From positions 9,566,001 through 9,630,000 of the forward strand of contig OZ005615.1 of the NCBI GenBank assembly GCA_963930655.1: a stretch of 64,000 nucleotides of DNA, in the 5' to 3' direction. The stretch's first letter is position 1, and each line of letters opens with the position of its first letter. Below the pieces are notes generated by a model that saw nothing but the letters and a program-made list of their open reading frames with translations, had not been told where the DNA came from and searched no databases. Positions 56,860-64,000 of the stretch are shown here, one piece after another. Made by a program: the position numbers and the translations under genes. The stretch is from Myrica gale. Lineage: Eukaryota; Streptophyta; Magnoliopsida; Fagales; Myricaceae.

Positions 56860-59800
56860 TTACTGCTCCTCATCAGGAAAAGCTTCAAGAAACTGTCTTA
56901 GTTTCAATCGTTCGTCCCTTGTGAGATCAGGATCATCGCCAGTCAACCTCTTCCTTATGACTGCACTGACGCTATCTGTGTTATCATCGAGAACCTGCAG
57001 AGAGGAGAAAATGCGAGCATCAATGGAGAGGAGAAATACTAAACCTGTCCTGGATACTAAAATTTCATGAACGGATTCATCATGGAGAATTTGGGATGAA
57101 GACTCAGTCCAAGAACTAAATTGGACTGTTTTATTTACAAAATAAAAATCCTTTCCACCAAAAATGATCAATCTCTTCATTTTCATTTGGCCTCTTCTTC
57201 TCGATATCCTTTCAATGGAGAATTATTGATGCATGTAGATCTTTAAGAGCTTTAAGCCCACAGGATGGAAAAAAAAAAGGTGTCCAGGGAGATCTCAACC
57301 GTCAGTATGGTGCGTAACTAGTTGTTTTCCCCCTGGAGCTAGAAGATCTGAACCTTACCTGAATATAATTGTTGCCATGGTTGCCGGAGGTAACAAGCCC
57401 ATCCTCATTGCATATCCATTCACCATCAACAATATACTTGTACTCGTAGTATCCTTCCTGTTAAAGCAATAGATATTAGATTATACATTTACTGCTCTGC
57501 TCATTCACATGGATTTCCATTTCTAGAAAGTGGTCAGTTCTTTGCAAGATTTTATGTTGAGATCTAGGAGAGATCCTTTGTGGAGTAACACCAGGAATGA
57601 GTTAGTCACATCACTGGATTGCATGGTGGAAAGTTTTTGTAAAGGCCTTCAGAATCGATACTAGACACAGGCTAACTTTCTTTTTGGGAAATATGTGATC
57701 CAAGGGAGGAAAACAAAAATCCAAGTTAAATTATCCAAAAAGGATCCCGAGTTATTTTGGTGTCCATGTAAAAAATAATTTGTCTGTCCACGTCTCCAAT
57801 ATCATTGCCGCTGTTTGTTCCCAAAAAGACAGCCGGACTGTCTTATGAAACATATTTATCTGCGGAGTACAAAAATCTGGAGTCAAGAGGTTAATCTGGT
57901 ACAACACAGTTATGGTTCTAGGCATTTTCCTTCAGCATATATACCAAGGGAATCACGTCTATTGCTCTTGATTCTTATAGTTAAACCTCTGGATATGAAT
58001 TCACATGTTTAAAACAATTTGTAGAATTGGTTCCTAATGAGAAACCAACTGAAAAACCAATGACGTTTAGCAATTACAGTGAAACAAAAGTTGTTAACAC
58101 GAGAAATTTAAATGAAGGCGGCACAAATATAAAGATGAGGACCCGGAAGTTTTCACCTTTATATGAACAAAAGTAACGTCCACAATGAATACACTTACCG
58201 GCAACTCCCTCCTGAGAATCCACTGACCTTGCTCCTTCTCAAAAGTTAAAGGTATTCTCTGCAAAAGATGTATGAGACAGAAGGATTAGAAAAAAATAAA
58301 TCATGAAATCATAATCCTACAAAATTTAGTAGGAATAATCGACAAATCCTACGATGAAAAAACAAAGCCTGAAATCACGATCCAACAAAATTTAACAGAT
58401 AATAGATGACAATTCTAGTGGTAAGCAACAAAGCATGAAATCATAATAATGCTAAGGGAATGGACATCTTCAGCACTTCTTAAAAGAAACTTTTCCATTC
58501 ATCCCCTGTTGGTGAGACACAATCAAATGAAAGTTTGGGTCCTAATACCAGAACAAGCTTTAGTAGTTGCCAAGACATGAAGAAGGAAATGTTTCTTCTA
58601 GAAAAGCTCCATTTGATGCATGTTGGACTAGCATTCAACTATTGACTTACATCAACTTAGTCAACTCAAAAATAGCTCTTCCATACTTCAAGAAAATATA
58701 ATCACTTCTTCCAAGAAGTGCTGTCACAAAAGTGCAAGGAATTGCAGTGAACCAAAATGGTGTCTTCATGCTCGTAAAGCAGTGACATCCAAGTGTAAGC
58801 CACTCATGGGTCAAACCAGACCCTAGATCCTCCATATTTGTACAAGTGACACAAGCTATGCAAGTCAATTTTTTGATGAAGCATCCAGGAGAACTATTAA
58901 TGTAAAAAGTTGATTGTGAGTATGGGAAGATTACCTGACCCCACCCAACATCGAGTCCTGAAATTTCCACCGTTGAGCAATTAAGATCTTTCCATGTCAA
59001 AGTGACAAGCTTCTTATGGAGACCTGTTAACTTTAAGTAAAAAGATTTATGATTGATGAGCATATAATTAGTTCTAACAAGCCACAAACTAGATTATAAA
59101 ACAACATTCTAAAGGCAGATGCTACTGAGGAAACAGACCAGTAAAATCTCCGCTACATATATTGGTCACCTCGATAAGTACTAAATCAATGACAAGAATC
59201 AAAGTTGTATAGAGCAACATAAAGCTAAAGCAAAGAAACAAGAAAGCAGTAACAACTGTTTCAAATCCTAAATAAAATCTAAGGCTACCACTAAACCACG
59301 AATAAAAGAGAAAGGAAGACTTACAACATCAGCAGTTGCACTTTTTATAGCATACACCTTTGGGAAGCACGAGCGTTTGCTCTGCACGCAAGAAAGAATG
59401 ACAAATTTCAGAACCAATTTGAAGATATATGTCTACCAGGTCCTCTCTGGCCTTTTTTGTAATTAATATTCAACAGTTGGACTTCCATCTTAATTGGAAA
59501 ACAAATGTGATCAGTTTGCTCAAATTACCAAGCCCATGCACAAAAGTAAAAGTATAAGGATTAGCAGATATCCACATCATAGCTAATCAATTGAGATGAT
59601 AGTGAATTAGTTGTAATGTCATTGATATATCAGTTAGCAAACTATCCAACTACCGTTACTTCCAACTCCAGAACTTGGAGCATATCTTCCACTTCATATT
59701 TAATAACAACACAAATGTAGCCCTCATGGCCATATAATTCGACACAGGACTTGCAAAGTCCATCAAACGGATGCATAATTAATGAAGTGAGTGACATCTC

Positions 59801-62800
59801 TAAATCAAAGAGATTCAATCACCTCAACAGTTATTGGATTTGGTTATGAAACATAAGATGCACAGACTTCTTGACTTGCCTTCAAAAGTCCATAATAATA
59901 AAAGTACAAATAACCGTGCAGAAGATCTCCTAAGACAAAAAAAAAATATTGAGTACATCAATTTAATGAGTGTTTACCAGCAGCAATTTGCAAGCTTCAC
60001 TAAGTTCATAGCCCTGAACCCAGAACATGTAAGCCAACTGAAATTGAAATGAATTTTTCAGAACATTAGTACGACCAAAAAACCATAGAACCATATGTAT
60101 GTGGTTGCAAGATAATATGGGTATCCCTTCACAAATTTAATTACAAGTATTTAAAATCACATTTCAAGCGCAGCCTTAACGTCGACGATCATTCAAGAAT
60201 GACAGAGATCAAAGATAAAGAAGAAAGACTGGTCAGGATATGTTGAGGAATGAAACTGACATGCATACCGCAACAGCAGGAGCTCTTCCCATTCCAGCAG
60301 TGCAATGTACATATGTCACACCTCCATTTCGATTTATGGCCTTGAATAATTTGCTAAGCACAGCTGGAATCCGTTTCCGTAAATCAAATGCATCAAAGTC
60401 CCTGTTACATCAGATATTAGGGCACTGTACAAAGATCTAATGGGCACTACAGATGTGTTTGCATGTACACATGTAACAGGCACATAAAGCACTCAAAAAA
60501 TCAATAATTCTCTACATGCATACACAAGGCAGAAGAATCAAGACGAAATCAATTAATATCACACTGTGTGCAGAAATTAAACAATCTTCTTTCATGTTTC
60601 TTCACGAAGTAATTGCAACACCAACCGGACATATCACACTCTAAACATTGGGGGCCAACTCAACTGATTAACAACTAGAACCAGTTGTGGATCTTCCATA
60701 ATGTTGAAAAGCTGCTAAAAAGTAATGGTTGAATAATAAGTTGTTTCCCTTGTCTAATTGGGATGGGGAGCAGAGGGTTTACAGTTGTTTTGAATCAATG
60801 TACAAGTGAGAAAACAAAAGCATAGAGATCAGTCCTAACCAACATTACTAACTTTTCAACAACATTGACAAATTAATCATCTTTCAGTGTAGGAATCAAA
60901 TATCAGCACAATAACTACCTTATCTCAGCACGCAAGTGTTGAATGTCATCATATGTCTTAGCATACTCCTGTATGGCATTGATGTCAACCCCAAAATATC
61001 TGGATGCACTAGTGAAGGAATTCAAAGTATGTTTTCTTGATCAATCAAACTTGCCAGTTGGGATCTAGGATGCTCAATTACTACCCATTTGCAATAAAAA
61101 CATCCCACATAAAGAAGACAAAACAGGAAACCAATAATGAGCTCCATTTGGACCTTAACATGGAAATTGTTTGGGATACTCCAAGTCTGGATCTTGCTGC
61201 AAGCAAAAAATGGTTTTCACTCCAATACTACGAAGCTTATCAACATCTTCTGGAGTCTGGCAATCAGCAGTGGGAAGAAACAAAAATCATATGGTTATAT
61301 GAAAATAGAAGAATCAATACACGTTATTTAATCTAAATAAAGGATCACCTGTAGGCATGACCCCACAATCAAGTCCGGGCGAATGAAGTTGTAGTTCATT
61401 CCTAGTTCATGCCTATAGGTCAAGACTGTACCAGACTATGTTAGAAAGAGACCATGAGAAGCAACTACAGACAAAGAAAAAAGAGGGGGCGGGGAGAGAG
61501 AGAGGAATGCAGGAATCCAGAGTTAAGCCAATTGATAGGCTAGCCACGAAGAGCATATAAATCTAGAGCTAGAATATATTAAAACAACATGAGCATTACT
61601 CCACTCATCAGAAAACTTAAGTGCAACCAGTGTAAACTTTTTCTGCACTCTTTGGCCCAAAATTCATAGTTGCAAATCTATAAGCAGCCTCTAACATTCA
61701 TAGATAATTAATGTTGATCATTTTGTCTTCTATGCTTCCTCATGCTCAAACTAGAAAAACATCCCTACTGAACTTACCAGCTCCCATAACCTCTGTCATA
61801 TTGGTACTATATGTCTCTGATTTTTCCTCCTTTGCATTGGCACCACTCTCAGCACTTGATGTGGGACCCGAAATCGCCTACAAACAAAGATGGCAGTGTT
61901 CTTGTGTACGAAAATCTTGAATACAATCAAACAGCATAGTGACTGGAATCTTAAGATTGTGACCTCTCACTGAAAAGCAAATTATTGCCTCAACAACCAT
62001 ATCTAGGTGCTCATAATGACTGGTTAGTGCAGCTTAGACACAGCACCATCAATTAATTAACTGTTTCGCATGAGGCCTCTAGCATTTTCCTCACAAGTCA
62101 CTATTATACTGGCAAATTGTGATGCATGATAGCCGATCCAATATGCCATCTCAAAAGAAAAATATCTTTAGAGTCCAAATTTCTTCTGCTATTACTTCAC
62201 ATATTTGCTCAAAACTTAGTTGCTCTCTTTGAAATGCAAAATACAGCAACTAAATTCAAATCAATGTCTTATCTAAAAGCACACTATCGCTGGTATCTGT
62301 GTCCCAAGTCTCATAGGGCAAAAAATTGCATGACGGATCGTCCTTCCTAGGGTGGCAGAGTTCAAGGTAAACAGAGGTTTAAGGCTCGCCCATGTATTGC
62401 ACCATGAAACCAATCATGTTAGGAAGGCCGCATCCTGCTCTGGATTTACTGCTAACAATGGGTAAGTATGGAGCAACAACAAAATTATCCTCTCTGGAAG
62501 TATCAAATTTCAGCTCTAACGGAATCGTCATCAAAACAACTAAACTTTAGTTGGAAATAAGACACAAAGCTATTGCCTTCGCTTTAATAAAAATTGATAT
62601 TTGACATAAAAAGAAAAGCTGTAGGACACAGTACATCATGTGAGTACATAGTTACAGAAGGGCACGGCTAAAGATCCTCAAGATATTCCAAACAAGAAAA
62701 TACCCGACACGCGAAAACGTCTAATACCACGTTTCACAACATCATCTATAGCTCAAAGCAATATAGATACTAAAACAAATTGTAAAGGTCCATTTCGTAA

Positions 62801-63250
62801 ATCGGATATAACAAAGCCTGAAGCTACTAACTGATTACAAGATCAAAACTCAGAATACATATCTTTCTGAAGTTACCTTGACCGCCATACTTCGTTTTGG
62901 ACCATCGCTACTCATCGTTCCCTGCATTACATCCAAAGATTTTGACAAATTACGTAAAGACAGGCACGCAAACAAAATTACGCGCACATCTAACAGACAT
63001 ACGCCAACACATACACGCTAAGTTTGTAGAAGATGAGTCTACCAGTATAGTGACAGATGAGGGGCGCTTGCTCTGATGGCAGTTGAAGCTTTGCAAGGAC
63101 AGGGCAGAGGATCTGAAATTGGAGAAAGAAAGGAAAAACCATAATAGCGTTTCCAGAAAATTTAACAGCAAAGATATTTCGGAAGGCAAAGAGGCAGAGA
63201 GTGGAGAAAACGTCTGAAGCAGACCTTGAAAGATTCTGAAGACAGTTCAT
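56860..63250 (-). CDS. SEX4: Phosphoglucan phosphatase SEX4, chloroplastic
   Basis: Fourteen exons (minus): 63250-63225, 63112-63043, 62921-62877, 61877-61778, 61425-61349, 61256-61180, 60999-60919, 60401-60269, 60037-59978, 59381-59325, 59030-58935, 58258-58199, 57457-57359, 56994-56860; 371 aa against about 379 in Arabidopsis. SEX4 removes phosphate from starch glucans in the plastid stroma, allowing nocturnal breakdown by amylases. The N-terminus (MNCLQNLSR) opens a transit-peptide-like region. The dual-specificity phosphatase domain holds the signature HCTAGMGR with catalytic Cys192 and Arg198, and the general acid Asp160. The CBM48 domain follows (about 250-327) with glucan-contact residues Trp272, Lys301 and Trp308, then a C-terminal helix. 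All align with published Arabidopsis positions (Cys198, Asp166, Trp278, Lys307, Trp314) at a constant offset of six. Cys124 matches Cys130, the partner in the redox disulfide. No defects were seen. Confidence 0.96.
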
Positions 63251-63259
63251 ATCTGATCG

Positions 63260-63798
63260 GAGAAGAACGAAAAAATCTGAAGGAAAAGACCTTGTGCTGG
63301 ACTTAAAATATACAGGCCTCTCGGATCGTGGAATAGAAAACGGATCGCCTTTCCAGATATTCTCTGAAATGCCATGCCCTTTACGTCCTTTTCTGAAGTT
63401 TTTTCACTATCTTTTGCAACTTAGGCCTGCCGGCCTGGGATGCAATGCATGAGGATTTATTTGGGGTGCAGCTTCCGGACCGTTTGTATTTTTTTTACCA
63501 TATTTGCAAATTGATCACTGGGATGCACGCTATTTGGGATGCACCCACGATTTGGTTCTTGTGATTTGCGCAGAAAAATCAGCACTAATTAGATTTTTTT
63601 TAATTCTTTTGTGCATAGCACTAGTTAGATTAGTTGTATGAATAAGCTAGTAATTATATAAGTTCGTCCTCCACAAGTAAAAAATAGTTTGTAAAGAAAC
63701 AACATAAATAATCTAAAATATATTAATTATGTCAAGATAAATATAATATGAAATTTGAAGATCTGACATTGTTGTAAGCACGAGTGGACCCTCCTCAT
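63260..63798. other. Upstream region of SEX4
   Basis: The first ~100 bp above the ATG at 63250 are probably the 5' UTR and core promoter. Further up no gene is visible. Confidence 0.4.
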
Positions 63799-64000
63799 GT
63801 GGCGTTTGTTTGTGAAAATGTTAGAGTGGTGGATATTTTGGGTACTGAGTTTGGTGAAAAAGTAAAGATATTTTATAGAAGTCGATGAAAAAGTGAAGAG
63901 AGAGAAAATTTGAGTGGATATTATAATAATAAAAAATTATTTGATGGAGAAAACATACGCCCGAAATGTTCCAAACATTTCAAGAAACAAACGCCTCATT
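63799..64000. repeat. MITE with GGCGTTTGTTT terminal repeats
   Basis: The left end reads GTGGCGTTTGTTTGTGAAAA. The complement of the right end at the window edge reads GAGGCGTTTGTTTCTTGAAA. The interior contains AT-rich sequence with TATTATAATAATAAAAAATT near the right. TCAT may be duplicated at both ends. The right flank lies at the window edge. Confidence 0.6.

Overview
This 64 kb window is nuclear DNA from a flowering plant, most likely a woody eudicot. The evidence is long AT-rich intergenic DNA, GT-AG introns in every protein gene except one, plant-specific gene families (a SIAMESE-type cell-cycle inhibitor and a plastid phosphoglucan phosphatase), and plant transposon types (Ty1/copia, TRIM, hAT, LINE, SINE, MITE). 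The species cannot be fixed from the sequence. There is no operon, CRISPR array or bacterial-style system.

Five genes appear intact and were rebuilt exon by exon; all four multi-exon reconstructions close in frame. In order: (1) a plus-strand RING-finger E3 ligase candidate, 7 coding exons, 852 aa, 6862-12640; (2) a minus-strand single-exon SIAMESE-related CDK inhibitor, 129 aa, 31002-31391; (3) a minus-strand acidic plant protein of unknown function, 3 coding exons, 454 aa, 37581-41182, with an untranslated first exon near 42112; (4) a minus-strand, single-membrane-span GT4-like glycosyltransferase, 14 exons, 1036 aa, 44488-52737, containing two GC-AG introns; (5) a minus-strand STARCH EXCESS 4 (SEX4) phosphatase, 14 exons, 371 aa, 56860-63250. 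Genes 1, 2 and 4 look like the counterparts of three consecutive Arabidopsis loci (At5g04460, At5g04470 = SIM, At5g04480, from memory), so the window appears to be a conserved block expanded by transposons.

The 14-31 kb interval is a transposon graveyard. It holds a 5'-truncated, frameshifted coiled-coil pseudogene (14500-17757), copia remnants on both strands (17760-20490), a complete hAT-type insertion with an 8-bp target duplication that carries a receptor-kinase fragment (21693-23210), a TRIM element 20 bp further on (23231-23716), a palindromic MITE, and a second TRIM (26642-27257) that carries its own nested palindromic insertion. A SINE with a 12-bp target duplication lies at 4721-4834, a hAT-like MITE at 5457-5845, a 5'-truncated LINE in a glycosyltransferase intron (46535-46972), and a 1.3 kb hAT-like element inside an older hAT remnant at 53345-54654.

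The genes do not form one pathway. They cover predicted protein ubiquitination, cell-cycle/endoreduplication control, glycosyl transfer in the endomembrane system, and starch breakdown in plastids. The best leads for novelty are the hAT element that seems to have captured a kinase fragment, the paired GC-AG introns, and the uncharacterised acidic gene. I did not find convincing evidence for an undescribed multi-gene system.
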